Source: JAZKBN01 sp040388605 (GTDB taxonomy: Bacteria > Bacteroidota > Bacteroidia > Cytophagales > Flexibacteraceae). Taken from it: 63,824 nucleotides of DNA. Positions within the stretch are counted from its first letter, which is position 1. Each line of letters starts with the position of its first letter. Below are positions 38,657-47,982 of this stretch, in pieces. The notes below the pieces were generated by a model. It saw only the letters and a list, made by a program, of their open reading frames with translations, was not told where the DNA came from and did no database searches. The position numbers and the translations under genes were made by a program. The stretch is from positions 1 to 63,824 of the forward strand of contig JAZKBN010000025.1 in the NCBI GenBank assembly GCA_040388605.1, read 5' to 3'.

Positions 38657-39693
38657 GCAAGGCGCATAATTCAGGTACGGGAGATGAATCGGGTCATGCA
38701 GCGGTGCATCGCATTGCGGTAATAGGTGCGGGCAGCTGGGCTACGGCCATCATTAAAATTCTCTGCGAAAAGCAGGTACACATTAATTGGTGGATGCGTA
38801 AAGCCGAAGATGTGGAGCATGTTAAAACCCTGCATCACAACCCCCGCTATCTCACCGATATAGAAATTGATCCGCGTAAGGTAAAGCCTACCGATGATCT
38901 TATTAAAGCGCTGCATGGCGCCGATACAGTAATTCTTGCCGTACCTTCCGCCTTCCTTGTACCCAGCTTATCAGGAGCAACAAGCGGGGACTTTACAGGC
39001 AAAACTGTAATATCGGCCATTAAAGGCATGGTGCCTGGCGAGAATATACCGGTTACAGATTACCTGGAGCAGAGCTATGGGGTGCAGCCCAACAAAATGG
39101 CTGTAATAGCCGGCCCCTGCCATGCCGAGGAAATTGCCCTTGAACGCCTGAGCTACCTCACCATCTGCGGTACCGATTTGGAAACCGCAGAAGCATTCGC
39201 CGCCCAAATGCGCTGCCGATACGTAAAGGCAGGCACCAACGATGATTTGTACGGAGTAGAGTTTTACTCGGTAATGAAAAATATAGTAGCCATGGCCTGC
39301 GGCATCTGCCACGGACTCAATTACGGCGATAATTTCCAGGCAGTGTTGGTAGCCAATGCCATACGCGAGATTAAGCGTTTCGTTGATGCAGCCTACCCCC
39401 GCCACCGTGATTTGAACCACAGCGCCTATATGGGCGATTTATTGGTTACCGCCTACTCGCTCTTCAGCCGAAACCGTACATTCGGCAACCTTATTGGCAG
39501 GGGCTACAGCGTAACCGCCGCCCAGGCCGAAATGAACATGATTGCCGAAGGCTATTATGCCGTTCGCAGTATTCATGACATCAACAGCAGGCACCATGTG
39601 CACATGCCCATTGTGCAGGCCGTCTACAGCATTTTGTACGAAAAAGTATCGGCAAGGCAGGAGATTGAAAAGCTCAGGGATTTACTTGCATAG
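38653..39693 (+). CDS. gpsA: NAD(P)-dependent glycerol-3-phosphate dehydrogenase
   Basis: 346 residues. It makes sn-glycerol-3-phosphate from dihydroxyacetone phosphate, feeding PlsX/PlsY phospholipid synthesis. The nucleotide-binding motif AVIGAGSWATA (about 22-32) follows a 20-residue leader. The catalytic lysine is in FYSVMKNIVAMACG, and the substrate motifs are VIAGPCHAEEI and SAYMGDLLVTAYS with the conserved NRTFGNLIGRG. The stop-start overlap with hslV (ATGA) gives coupling. A family-typical AISCHAxE motif becomes AGPCHAEE here, a mild variant. Confidence 0.95.
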   Translation: MSKAHNSGTGDESGHAAVHRIAVIGAGSWATAIIKILCEKQVHINWWMRKAEDVEHVKTLHHNPRYLTDIEIDPRKVKPTDDLIKALHGADTVILAVPSAFLVPSLSGATSGDFTGKTVISAIKGMVPGENIPVTDYLEQSYGVQPNKMAVIAGPCHAEEIALERLSYLTICGTDLETAEAFAAQMRCRYVKAGTNDDLYGVEFYSVMKNIVAMACGICHGLNYGDNFQAVLVANAIREIKRFVDAAYPRHRDLNHSAYMGDLLVTAYSLFSRNRTFGNLIGRGYSVTAAQAEMNMIAEGYYAVRSIHDINSRHHVHMPIVQAVYSILYEKVSARQEIEKLRDLLA

Positions 39694-39747
39694 TAAAAAT
39701 ACCCTCTTGCCTTCGGCCAGGCCCTGAACATACATTTACATTAACGC

Positions 39748-40704
39748 ATGCCCGATTCCCGCGAAACGCAGCTTTCAGTAATTATCCCCATTTTTAACGA
39801 GGAAGCTAACCTCGGTTTGCTGTATGAGCGCGTGCTTTCGGCTGTTGCGCCGCTTTCCCTCAATTTCGAGCTCATATTTATTAACGACGGCAGCCGGGAT
39901 CGCAGCCTTGTGCTCATACAGGCGCTTGCAGCAACAGATTCAAGGGTAAAGTTTATCAGCTTCAGCCGCAATTTCGGGCACCAGATTGCCGTAAGCGCAG
40001 GCCTTGATGCCGCAAAAGGCGAAGCCATAGTAATTATTGATGCTGATTTACAGGACCCTCCTGAGCTGATTGTTGACCTGTACCGGAAAATGCAGGAAGG
40101 CTACGAGGTGGTTTATGCCCGCCGAAGGCGCAGGCAGGGCGAGAGCTTTATGAAATTGCTCACAGCCAAGGCATTCTACCGCATTTTGCGCAGCATTACA
40201 TCGGTTGAAATACCCGTTGATACCGGCGATTTCAGGATAATGCACCGCAAGGTGGCCGAGGTTTTACGCCGTATGCCCGAGCAGCAAAAGTTCCTGCGCG
40301 GCCAAATCAGCTGGATTGGCTTCAGGCAGACATTTGTGGAGTACGATCGCCAGAGCAGGGCAGGGGGGCAAACGGGTTATACCTATTCCAAAATGCTTCG
40401 CTTCGCTATGGATGGCATTACCTCTTTTTCAGATTTTCCCCTGAAAATGGCTACGCTGATTGGGTTCGCGGTATCGGGTATAGCATTTTTGGTTTTGTTA
40501 TATGCGCTGTATTCCCGCCTTATATCGCATGATTATGTGCCGGGCTGGGCTTCGCTGATTACCTGCGTGTTGTTTTTGGGTGGCATTCAGCTGCTTACAA
40601 TAGGTATAATAGGCGAGTATGTGGGCAGGCTGAGCGCAAATGTTAAAAACAGGCCTTTATACGTAATTGACCTGACAAATGTTGATAAAGACGGCGCTCA
40701 GTAA
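39748..40704 (+). CDS. GtrB/DPM1-like family 2 glycosyltransferase
   Basis: 318 residues. GT2 fold: SVIIPIFNEEANL, then FINDGSRDRSL, SFSRNFGHQIAVSAGLDAAKG, and the metal-binding IDADLQDPPE near residues 93-102. VDTGDFRIMHRKV is the acceptor-side motif. Two C-terminal membrane helices (about 237-258 and 268-292) anchor it, ending GEYVGRLSANVKNRPLYVI. This pattern is that of polyprenyl-phosphate glucosyl- or mannosyltransferases (GtrB, DPM1-like), which load a sugar onto a lipid carrier for wall or protein glycosylation. The neighbour gpsA is housekeeping, so the pathway cannot be named. Confidence 0.88.
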   Translation: MPDSRETQLSVIIPIFNEEANLGLLYERVLSAVAPLSLNFELIFINDGSRDRSLVLIQALAATDSRVKFISFSRNFGHQIAVSAGLDAAKGEAIVIIDADLQDPPELIVDLYRKMQEGYEVVYARRRRRQGESFMKLLTAKAFYRILRSITSVEIPVDTGDFRIMHRKVAEVLRRMPEQQKFLRGQISWIGFRQTFVEYDRQSRAGGQTGYTYSKMLRFAMDGITSFSDFPLKMATLIGFAVSGIAFLVLLYALYSRLISHDYVPGWASLITCVLFLGGIQLLTIGIIGEYVGRLSANVKNRPLYVIDLTNVDKDGAQ

Positions 40705-40880
40705 TCGGCAAGATCTTTCGTGGCCTTGTTGCTCACAGCCTGAAAGATTTCGGGCGAAAGTATAACAGTTCAACCGGGATTAGCGTTATATTAAGTGCCC
40801 GAATTTGACGGGAAACGCGTCAGCAAGCCGACATTGTTTTCGGAATTGAAAAGACGTGAACCTGAAACAGGAACAAGCGT

Positions 40881-42914
40881 ATGGATTTTAAACTCGTATC
40901 TGATTACCTGCCCAACGGCGACCAGCCAACAGCCATTGCCGAATTGGTAAAAGGCCTTAATCGCGGCGACGATGCTCAGGTATTGTTGGGCGTTACCGGT
41001 TCGGGTAAAACCTTTACCGTGGCAAATGTTATTGCCCAAACCCAAAGGCCCACCTTAATACTGAGCCACAACAAAACCCTTGCGGCCCAGCTGTACGGTG
41101 AGTTCAAGCAGTTTTTTCCCGAAAACGCCGTAGAGTATTTCATCAGCTATTACGATTACTACCAGCCCGAGGCCTACATACCTTCAAGCGGCGTATATAT
41201 AGAAAAGGACCTGGCCATTAACCAGGAAATTGAAAAGCTTCGCCTTGCTGCAACCAGCGCACTTGTAAGCGGACGCCGCGATGTGATTGTGGTGGCATCT
41301 GTAAGCTGCATTTACGGTATAGGCAACCCCGAAGAGTTCCGGAAGCAGGTGGTGCGCGTAGCCAAGCATGATATTATTGGCCGCAACCGCTTCCTGCATG
41401 GCTTGGTAGATATTCTCTATAGCCGCACCGAAGTGGAGTTCAAGCGTGGCACCTTCCGCGTAAAAGGTGATACGGTAGATATTTTCCCTGCTTATGCCGA
41501 TTTCGCTTACCGCATTTACTTTTTCGGTGACGAAATTGAGCGCATAACCCGCATTGCCCCTGAAACCGGCGCCACCCTAGGCGAAGACCCGATGATCAGC
41601 ATTTACCCCGCCAACCTCTTCGTAACAGATAAAGACGGCCTGCATACTGCCATCCGTGAAATTCAGGACGATTTGGTGCAGCAAATCAAGTTCTTTGAAT
41701 TCGAGAACAGGGCTTCAGAAGCGCAACGCATACGCGAGCGCACCGAGTTCGATATGGAAATGATGCGGGAATTGGGCTATTGCAGCGGCATAGAAAACTA
41801 CAGCCGTTACTTTGATCGTCGCAAGCCCGGTGCCCGACCCTTCTGCCTCATAGATTATTTTCCCGATGATTTCCTGCTCGTGGTAGACGAAAGCCATGCC
41901 ACCCTGCCGCAAATTCGCGCAATGTGGGGCGGCGACAGGAGCCGCAAGGTAAACCTTGTGGATTACGGTTTCCGCCTGCCATCAGCCATGGATAACCGTC
42001 CGCTTACCTTTAACGAGTTCGAAGGCATGAACTCACAAGCCATATACGTATCTGCCACCCCCGCAGATTACGAGCTGCGCAAAGCCGAAGGCGTTGTTGT
42101 TGAGCAGATAATTCGCCCTACCGGCCTGCTCGATCCCGAGATAGAAGTGCGCCCGAGCATGAACCAGATAGATGATCTGCTCGCCGAAATAGATATAGTT
42201 ATTAACCGCAAGGAACGTGTGTTGGTAACCACCCTCACCAAGCGCATGGCCGAGGAATTGAGCAGCTATTTCGACCGTATCGGCCTGAAATGCCGCTACA
42301 TACACTCCGAGGTAAAAGCTCTTGACCGTGTGGAAATCCTCCGTGAGCTTCGCCTTGGTATTTTTGATGTGCTCATAGGCGTTAACCTTTTGCGTGAAGG
42401 TCTTGATTTACCTGAGGTATCTTTGGTTGCCATTATGGATGCCGACAAAGAGGGCTTTCTGCGCGACAACCGTTCGCTGATACAAACCATTGGCCGTGCC
42501 GCCCGTAACCAAAACGGCAAAGTGCTCATGTATGCCGATAAGGTAACCGACAGTATGCGCAATGCCATTGATGAAACAAGCCGCCGCCGGGCTAAGCAAT
42601 TGGCTTACAATACCGAGCATGGTATTACGGCAACCACGGTTTACAAATCTGCTGAGCGCATCATGGGCCAAACCGCAGTGGCCGACAGCGGTCGCGAAAC
42701 AGGTAAGGGTTACACCATGCCCGATGACCGCAGCACCAGCCTTGCTGCCGAGCCGGTGGTGGCTTATATGAGCAAAGAGCAATTGGAAAAGCTGGCCATT
42801 ACCACCCAGAAAAACATGGAAAAAGCGGCTAAAGATCTCGATTTTATTGAGGCCGCCCGCCTGCGCGATGAGCTTTTCGAGATAAAGGAAATGGTAAAAC
42901 GCAGGCAGAAATAA
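40881..42914 (+). CDS. uvrB: excinuclease ABC subunit B
   Basis: 677 residues, full length. UvrB is the damage-verifying helicase of nucleotide excision repair. Walker A GVTGSGKT (residues 38-45), the beta-hairpin YYDYYQPEAYIP that locks onto damage, DESHATLPQIRAMWGGDRSRK, helicase motifs TKRMAEELSSYF, IHSEVKALDRVEILRELRLG and GRAARN, and the C-terminal UVR domain (EQLEKLAITTQKNMEKAAKDL) that binds UvrC are all present. uvrA and uvrC are not in the window. The gene is apparently single; the NA37 gene follows 41 nt after the stop. Confidence 0.98.
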   Translation: MDFKLVSDYLPNGDQPTAIAELVKGLNRGDDAQVLLGVTGSGKTFTVANVIAQTQRPTLILSHNKTLAAQLYGEFKQFFPENAVEYFISYYDYYQPEAYIPSSGVYIEKDLAINQEIEKLRLAATSALVSGRRDVIVVASVSCIYGIGNPEEFRKQVVRVAKHDIIGRNRFLHGLVDILYSRTEVEFKRGTFRVKGDTVDIFPAYADFAYRIYFFGDEIERITRIAPETGATLGEDPMISIYPANLFVTDKDGLHTAIREIQDDLVQQIKFFEFENRASEAQRIRERTEFDMEMMRELGYCSGIENYSRYFDRRKPGARPFCLIDYFPDDFLLVVDESHATLPQIRAMWGGDRSRKVNLVDYGFRLPSAMDNRPLTFNEFEGMNSQAIYVSATPADYELRKAEGVVVEQIIRPTGLLDPEIEVRPSMNQIDDLLAEIDIVINRKERVLVTTLTKRMAEELSSYFDRIGLKCRYIHSEVKALDRVEILRELRLGIFDVLIGVNLLREGLDLPEVSLVAIMDADKEGFLRDNRSLIQTIGRAARNQNGKVLMYADKVTDSMRNAIDETSRRRAKQLAYNTEHGITATTVYKSAERIMGQTAVADSGRETGKGYTMPDDRSTSLAAEPVVAYMSKEQLEKLAITTQKNMEKAAKDLDFIEAARLRDELFEIKEMVKRRQK

Positions 42915-42955
42915 CACCCGAACAGGCTTAATTGCCGAACAAAAAACAATATTGA

Positions 42956-43990
42956 ATGACATTTATTAACAGCGCCAAGCTTGTAAAATTAGTGCTCATG
43001 CCCAGCGCCGTAAAGGGCCGCGAAGAACATCTCGACCTATCATCTCGCGTTGTTGATATTAATGAGCAGCTTGAAAATTTCCTTATCGGCAAGTTTTCGG
43101 CCCTGTTTAATAACTCGGGCGAGTTTGTGTTTTATCACCCCAATGCGCTGCATTTCAATTTTATATATTCTATTACCAAAGATTTAAAGCCCCAAAGCGG
43201 TAATGAATTAATTGCTTATTGTAACGATTGCAGCAAGTTTCTCTACGAGCAATCTCAGAACCCGCAGATTAAGGCCGGCTATTTAATGTTCTGCTTTTTT
43301 GTTGATTCTGAATCCGATGCTTTCAGTGTGGCCATAGTAAAGTTTGAAGACAGCAGCTTCTCTTTTACCGTAGACAGCGACAGCGAGATGGATATTCACA
43401 ACCTCACCTTTCGTAAAGTTGTTGATTTCTCTAACCTCGATAAAGCGGTTTTAATAGAAGTAAAAGGCGAAGACACAGAGGTATTTCTCCCGCGCCAAAC
43501 CCGCGCCGCCGAGGCAAAGTTCTGGAACGAGGATTTTCTTTCTGTAAAGCCCAAGCCGGTGCCCGAGGTGCTTGGCAAGGATATTATTCAAATGGCAAAG
43601 CAGTATATCACCGCCAATTCCGATTCATTGGAAAGGGTGAATGCCTTTTCTAAAAAGACCCACACTTTTATTGAGGAGCTTAAAGATTCTGACAGAGAAA
43701 CCAATGCGGAGCAGTTCCTTACATCGGTGCTTGATAACGAGGACGATATTCGCGGCATTATGCAGGTAAAGGAAGATTTCGAGGAACAGCATTACGGCAA
43801 ATCGTCAGGCAATGCCGTGCTCAGCTTTTCGAACAAGAGCATAAAGGAGACCAATTACCGCATTAAGATAGACGCCAACGTAGAGGTGAAGGTTACCGGC
43901 AATGCCCCCTTCAACTACGAGCAGGGCTTCGATCATGATATGGATAAAGCCTTTATAAAAATATTTTTCGACAGGATTACTTTCCTGTAA
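42956..43990 (+). CDS. NA37-family nucleoid-associated protein
   Basis: 344 residues. The marks of the 37-kDa nucleoid-associated (NdpA/YejK) family are FLIGKFSALFN, the AGYLMFCFFVD strand, the family phrase AKFWNEDFLSVKP (about residue 183), and the ANSDSLERVNAF and DREKTHTFIEEL-type helices. The protein has no signal peptide and likely binds DNA. It follows uvrB by 41 nt in the same direction and may share its transcript. YejK in E. coli is a minor nucleoid component; the role here is inferred only from the family. Confidence 0.75.
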   Translation: MTFINSAKLVKLVLMPSAVKGREEHLDLSSRVVDINEQLENFLIGKFSALFNNSGEFVFYHPNALHFNFIYSITKDLKPQSGNELIAYCNDCSKFLYEQSQNPQIKAGYLMFCFFVDSESDAFSVAIVKFEDSSFSFTVDSDSEMDIHNLTFRKVVDFSNLDKAVLIEVKGEDTEVFLPRQTRAAEAKFWNEDFLSVKPKPVPEVLGKDIIQMAKQYITANSDSLERVNAFSKKTHTFIEELKDSDRETNAEQFLTSVLDNEDDIRGIMQVKEDFEEQHYGKSSGNAVLSFSNKSIKETNYRIKIDANVEVKVTGNAPFNYEQGFDHDMDKAFIKIFFDRITFL

Positions 43991-44129
43991 AAACCTGTTT
44001 ATTGCCTTTATTGAACCCGTGTAATGTAATCGGCAGGTTTTCGCCGGCATGATATTTTGGTATGGCTTTGTTCCCTTTCACATTTGTGGAACGCAGTAAA
44101 CACCATACTAAAACCAATACATTACCGCT

Positions 44130-44642
44130 ATGAACAACGGCAAAAATAAGGATCTGAATAAGGAAGAATCGGTTGCAAAGCTCCGTGAGCTGGCAGAAGG
44201 CAAAACCTGCATGTTTTGCACCTTTACCAAGGAATATTCAATTAAAGCCCGCCCAATGACCGCCCTTAGCATTGAAGACGACGGCTCAATATGGTTTATG
44301 AGCCGTGCTGAAAGCGATAAAAACCGTGAGATTTCACTAAACCCTAAAGTGGAGCTGCTTTTCGCATTGGGGGCCGTAACCTATATTAAAGCTGAAGGCA
44401 GCGCAGAAATAAGCCGCGACCAGGCTATGATAGATAAATTATGGTCGGCATACTCGGAAGCCTGGTTCGAAAGGGGAAAGGAAGACCCTGCTGTAACGCT
44501 CATAAAAATCAAGCTGAAAGAAGGCTATTACTGGGACAGCCGACATGGCGTAGTGGTATCGGCGCTTAAAATGGTTTACAATGCCATTACCGGCCCCGGC
44601 GATGATGACGGGGTGGAAGGTAAGCTGGAGTTCAGGGGCTAA
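44130..44642 (+). CDS. pyridoxamine-phosphate-oxidase-fold, Gsp26-like protein
   Basis: 170 residues. The split-barrel flavin or pyridoxamine 5'-phosphate oxidase-like fold is seen in TCMFCTFTKEYSIKARPMTALSIEDDGSIWFMSRAESDKNREISLNPKVELLF, a close match to general stress protein 26-like proteins. KEGYYWDSRHG is the C-terminal signature. Binding of FMN, or of F420 or heme in related groups, is possible; which one cannot be told from sequence. It is cytosolic and monocistronic with a 16-bp perfect hairpin after it. Confidence 0.85.
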   Translation: MNNGKNKDLNKEESVAKLRELAEGKTCMFCTFTKEYSIKARPMTALSIEDDGSIWFMSRAESDKNREISLNPKVELLFALGAVTYIKAEGSAEISRDQAMIDKLWSAYSEAWFERGKEDPAVTLIKIKLKEGYYWDSRHGVVVSALKMVYNAITGPGDDDGVEGKLEFRG

Positions 44643-44669
44643 GTTTAAAAACGGATGTTAGTAAATTGC

Positions 44670-44704
44670 TCAAAGCAGGAAGGCGGAACGCCTTCCTGCT
44701 TTGA
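44670..44704 (+). terminator. 16-bp perfect hairpin after the PPOX gene
   Basis: TCAAAGCAGGAAGGCG pairs perfectly with the 44689-44704 arm across GAA. The 3' arm carries only a short TTTG, so termination or 3'-end protection are both possible. Confidence 0.8.
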
Positions 44705-45066
44705 TGCTTATATGCTGCTGCTGAATATATAGCTTCCTGTTCTTATGAGTTTTCGGTCAGTTTACAATGTAAAAGCGCGGGTTATTAAAGATACCCCGCA
44801 AATTATTTGCATGTAGCTGACCGCACGGTAGTTAGGCCTATATGGGCTGTCTGTAAAGAGTTTGTTGCTGCTGTTTGCATGAAAAGGTACCCTTGGAATA
44901 GCGGCTATGCGGGCAATTTTTATAACAAATTGGTATTCGTATGAAGGCCGGAAACTGATATTGATTCGAAATTGCCAGGCCTGAAAGGGTTGGTCCCGAT
45001 TAAGTGCCAATGCATAATGCCCTAACGTTACCGGAACTTTCCCTTCCCATTCCCGGCCTGAATGCG

Positions 45067-45074
45067 TAAATTTG
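45067..45074 (+). promoter_or_regulatory. -7 box of the UvrD/PcrA helicase gene
   Basis: TAAATTTG matches TAnnTTTG and lies 25 nt before ATG 45100. No clear -33 TTG was found. Confidence 0.5.
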
Positions 45075-45099
45075 CGGTCCGGCAACCGGCCCCTACCCC

Positions 45100-47361
45100 A
45101 TGTCCCATTTTCTTGATTCACTGAACGAGCCCCAGCGCAACGCCGTAAAGGCAACCGAAGGTCCCGTAATGATAATTGCCGGCGCAGGTTCGGGCAAAAC
45201 GCGTGTGCTTACTTACCGCATTGCCCACCTCATGGAGCTCGGCGTTGAACCATATAACATACTTGCCCTCACCTTCACCAATAAAGCTGCCGCCGAAATG
45301 CGCCAGCGTATTGAAAAGGTGGTTGGTAATGATGCCCGCAACCTGTGGATGGGCACATTCCACAGCGTTTTTGCTAAAATACTGCGTTTCGAGGCCCAGC
45401 ATATTGGGTACCCGAGCAATTTCACCATTTACGATACCGAGGACAGCCGTTCATTACTGCGCAGCATCATTAAAGAATTCGCCCTCGATGATAAGGTTTA
45501 CAAGGTAAACGGCGTGCATGCCCGTATATCGGATGCCAAGAACAGGCTTGTAGCCCACGAGGAATACAACCTGAACCCCATTTATTACCAGGCAGATTCA
45601 GATGCCAAGCGCCCCGAGATTGGGCGTATTTATGCCGCGTATTGCCAGCGCCTGTTCCGTGCCGGCTCCATGGATTTTGATGATTTGCTCTTCAACACCA
45701 ATGTGCTCTTCCGCGACCACCCGGAAGTGCTAAACAAGTACCAGCAGAAGTTCCATTACATTATGGTAGACGAATACCAGGATACCAACATATCTCAGTA
45801 CCTGATAACACGGAAGCTGGCCGCAGTACGCCAGAACATAGCCGTAGTGGGAGATGATGCCCAAAGCATTTATTCTTTCAGGGGGGCAGATATACGCAAC
45901 ATTCTCAACTTCGAGAAAGATTACCCTGATATGCAGGTGTTCCGCCTGGAGCAGAATTACCGCAGCACGCAGGTTATAGTTGAGGCAGCCAACAACGTAA
46001 TTAAAAACAATAAAGACCAGCTCAAAAAAACCGTTTGGACCGCCAATATGAGCGGTGAGCTCATAGACCTTATAAAAACCTCAACCGACAACGAGGAAGC
46101 CAAGGTTGTGGCCTCCACCATTTTCGAGGAGAAGGTGCGTGAAGGCTGGCATAACCATGAGTTCGCTATACTCTACCGAACCAATGCCCAAAGCCGTGCC
46201 CTTGAAGAAGCCCTGCGCCGCATGAATATCAGGTACCGCATTATAGGCGGCCTTTCGTTCTACCAGCGTAAAGAGATTAAAGATCTGCTTGGTTACCTGC
46301 GCTTCATAGTAAACCCCAACGATGAGGAAGCCCTTAAACGTATCATCAACATGCCCAAACGCGGCATAGGTGATACCACCATTGCCCGCATTTTTGCCAC
46401 CGCCGGCGAAAACGGGGTTCCTCTTTGGGATGTGATAGGCAATATAAACGCCATACTCACAGGCCGCAGCGCAACAGCCATCAGCGGCTTTGCAGCCCTG
46501 ATACGCAGCTTTATGGTGGCCGCACAGGAAAAGGATGCCTTTACACTTGCTTCGCAGGTGGCTAAGGAAACGGGCCTGTTGCGTGAGCTTTATGAAGACA
46601 AAACCCCCGAAGGCCTCAGCCGATACGAAAACGTACAGGAGCTTTTAAACGCCATTAAAGAGTTCACCGACAATCCCGAGCAGGAAGACAAAGCCGTAGG
46701 CGCATTCCTGCAAAGTGTTGCCCTGCTCACTGATGCCGACGCAAAAGCCGACGATAACGATACCGTTACCCTCATGACCATTCACGCTGCCAAGGGCCTT
46801 GAGTTCAAGAGCGTGTTCGTAGTGGGCCTGGAAGAAAACCTGTTCCCAAGCCAGATGATGCTTGAAAGCAGGGCAGATTTGGAGGAAGAACGCCGCCTGT
46901 TTTACGTAGCCATTACCCGTGCCGAAAAGCGCCTGCACCTCAGCTTTGCAGATTCACGTTACAGGTTTGGCTCAATTATCAATTGTGAACCCAGCCGTTT
47001 CCTGGATGAGATTGATACCAAGTATATAAACATGCCCCGCAAGCCCGATGCCCTGCGCAATATCAGGGAAGAAAGGCCGATTTCTAAGGGTACATTCCTC
47101 GATCAGTTTACGCCCCGCAAACCTGTGGCGGCATCAACGCCAAAGCCCGGCGCTACCCATGTACCCAGCCCTAACTTTGCCCCCGGCGATGTAAAAACCA
47201 TGCATACCGGCGACCGCGTAGAGCACCTTAAATTCGGATTCGGGAAGATAACCGAGATGGACCTCACCGGGCCTGACCCACGCGTGAAGGTGGTGTTCGA
47301 AGGGCTTGGAGAGAAAACGCTGGTGCTGGCGTTTGCAAGGCTGATGAAGGTGGAAGGGTAA
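45100..47361 (+). CDS. UvrD/PcrA-like superfamily 1 DNA helicase
   Basis: 753 residues. It is a 3'-5' DNA helicase that displaces strands during excision and mismatch repair and removes recombinase. Motifs in order: Q-motif LNEPQRNAV, Walker A IAGAGSGKT (about 28-36), Ia LTFTNKAAAEMR, II MVDEYQDTN, III VGDDAQSIYSFRGADI, IV EQNYRST, V TIHAAKGLEFKSV, VI FYVAITRAEKRL. The C-terminal GDRVEHLKFGFGKI module resembles the PcrA Tudor-like domain that binds RNA polymerase. Full length, single gene. PcrA versus UvrD cannot be decided from sequence alone, so no symbol is given. Confidence 0.96.
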   Translation: MSHFLDSLNEPQRNAVKATEGPVMIIAGAGSGKTRVLTYRIAHLMELGVEPYNILALTFTNKAAAEMRQRIEKVVGNDARNLWMGTFHSVFAKILRFEAQHIGYPSNFTIYDTEDSRSLLRSIIKEFALDDKVYKVNGVHARISDAKNRLVAHEEYNLNPIYYQADSDAKRPEIGRIYAAYCQRLFRAGSMDFDDLLFNTNVLFRDHPEVLNKYQQKFHYIMVDEYQDTNISQYLITRKLAAVRQNIAVVGDDAQSIYSFRGADIRNILNFEKDYPDMQVFRLEQNYRSTQVIVEAANNVIKNNKDQLKKTVWTANMSGELIDLIKTSTDNEEAKVVASTIFEEKVREGWHNHEFAILYRTNAQSRALEEALRRMNIRYRIIGGLSFYQRKEIKDLLGYLRFIVNPNDEEALKRIINMPKRGIGDTTIARIFATAGENGVPLWDVIGNINAILTGRSATAISGFAALIRSFMVAAQEKDAFTLASQVAKETGLLRELYEDKTPEGLSRYENVQELLNAIKEFTDNPEQEDKAVGAFLQSVALLTDADAKADDNDTVTLMTIHAAKGLEFKSVFVVGLEENLFPSQMMLESRADLEEERRLFYVAITRAEKRLHLSFADSRYRFGSIINCEPSRFLDEIDTKYINMPRKPDALRNIREERPISKGTFLDQFTPRKPVAASTPKPGATHVPSPNFAPGDVKTMHTGDRVEHLKFGFGKITEMDLTGPDPRVKVVFEGLGEKTLVLAFARLMKVEG

Positions 47362-47390
47362 ATTACTGGCCAATTATAGAAATTAATTAC

Positions 47391-47414
47391 AGGCGGCCTG
47401 ATTTAGGGCCGCTT
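47391..47414 (+). terminator. possible hairpin terminator after the helicase gene
   Basis: AGGCGGCC/GGCCGCTT forms an 8-bp stem with wobble across TGATTTAG, with GATTATATTT after it. Weak, because the same bases run into a -7 box. Confidence 0.4.
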
Positions 47415-47417
47415 GAT

Positions 47418-47425
47418 TATATTTG
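47418..47425 (+). promoter_or_regulatory. -7 box of the small membrane protein gene
   Basis: TATATTTG matches TAnnTTTG. It contains the TTG that could be read as a longer start, so it argues for ATG 47462. Confidence 0.45.
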
Positions 47426-47461
47426 GCCATTACATTCTTTAGTGAAAATTTTGAAAATCAG

Positions 47462-47896
47462 ATGCCCAAAAGAACTTTACTTAAAGCATTGCTTATTTAC
47501 TCTTGGTATCTTTCAATAGCGGTATTTTTAATCAGGGTAATAGTAATTTCAATTACCACAAATTTTAATGAAGTACTGCTAATCATTTTTATTTCTCTGC
47601 CTGTTATTCCAATTGTATTTCTTCTGAATGCTCTGGTTTGTCTTCTCATTTTCAAGCTATTTCGCAACATGAATGCCTTGGCTCCAATAACAGTAAGCGT
47701 TGTTGCCTATGTAATTGCTCCAATTGGTATAAACTACCTGCTAATGTATGTTGATGGAGTAAGTGATTTCGGATATGCCTATAAAGTTCTGTTTATGCCA
47801 TCAAATGATATGTTAATTACTGATGTAATCCCATATTTTACCTCAGTACCTGTTACTATTTGGTACTCCGTGAAAGCCAGGCTGTTTGAAATCTAA
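47462..47896 (+). CDS. small membrane protein, unrecognised
   Basis: 144 residues from ATG 47462 (MPKRTLLKALLIYSW). Four hydrophobic segments are visible: LLIYSWYLSIAVFLIRVIVI, VLLIIFISLPVIPIVFLLNA with a continuing LVCLLIFKLF, LAPITVSVVAYVIAPIGINY, and YFTSVPVTIWYSV. No conserved motif was recognised. Base composition is more AT-rich than its neighbours, which may indicate an orphan or recently acquired gene. It is convergent with lon, with a strong terminator between them. Confidence 0.5.
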   Translation: MPKRTLLKALLIYSWYLSIAVFLIRVIVISITTNFNEVLLIIFISLPVIPIVFLLNALVCLLIFKLFRNMNALAPITVSVVAYVIAPIGINYLLMYVDGVSDFGYAYKVLFMPSNDMLITDVIPYFTSVPVTIWYSVKARLFEI

Positions 47897-47928
47897 ACCA
47901 TCTATTAGTAAGTATATATATAACAAGT

Positions 47929-47960
47929 CAGGCGACCTTTTCGGGGTCGCCTGTTTTGTT
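47929..47960 (+). terminator. terminator of the small membrane protein gene
   Basis: CAGGCGACC pairs with GGTCGCCTG across TTTTCGG, followed by TTTTGTT on the plus strand. It lies just beyond the stop codon of the convergent lon gene. Confidence 0.8.
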
Positions 47961-47982
47961 AATGCCAATCTATTATTCCAAT

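Larger units (their letters stand above)
44643..45099. other. 457-nt gap: terminator and UvrD promoter
   Basis: Holds the 44670-44704 hairpin and the -7 box at 45067-45074. A minus-strand frame across it lacks any coding signature and overlaps the helicase start. Confidence 0.5.

Noticed and set aside
44762..45154. 130-codon minus-strand frame before the helicase gene
   Set aside because: It overlaps the helicase promoter and start and shows no protein family features.
47423..47461. TTG start at 47423 for the small membrane protein
   Set aside because: The TTG lies inside the TATATTTG -7 box, so it would be upstream of the transcript start.
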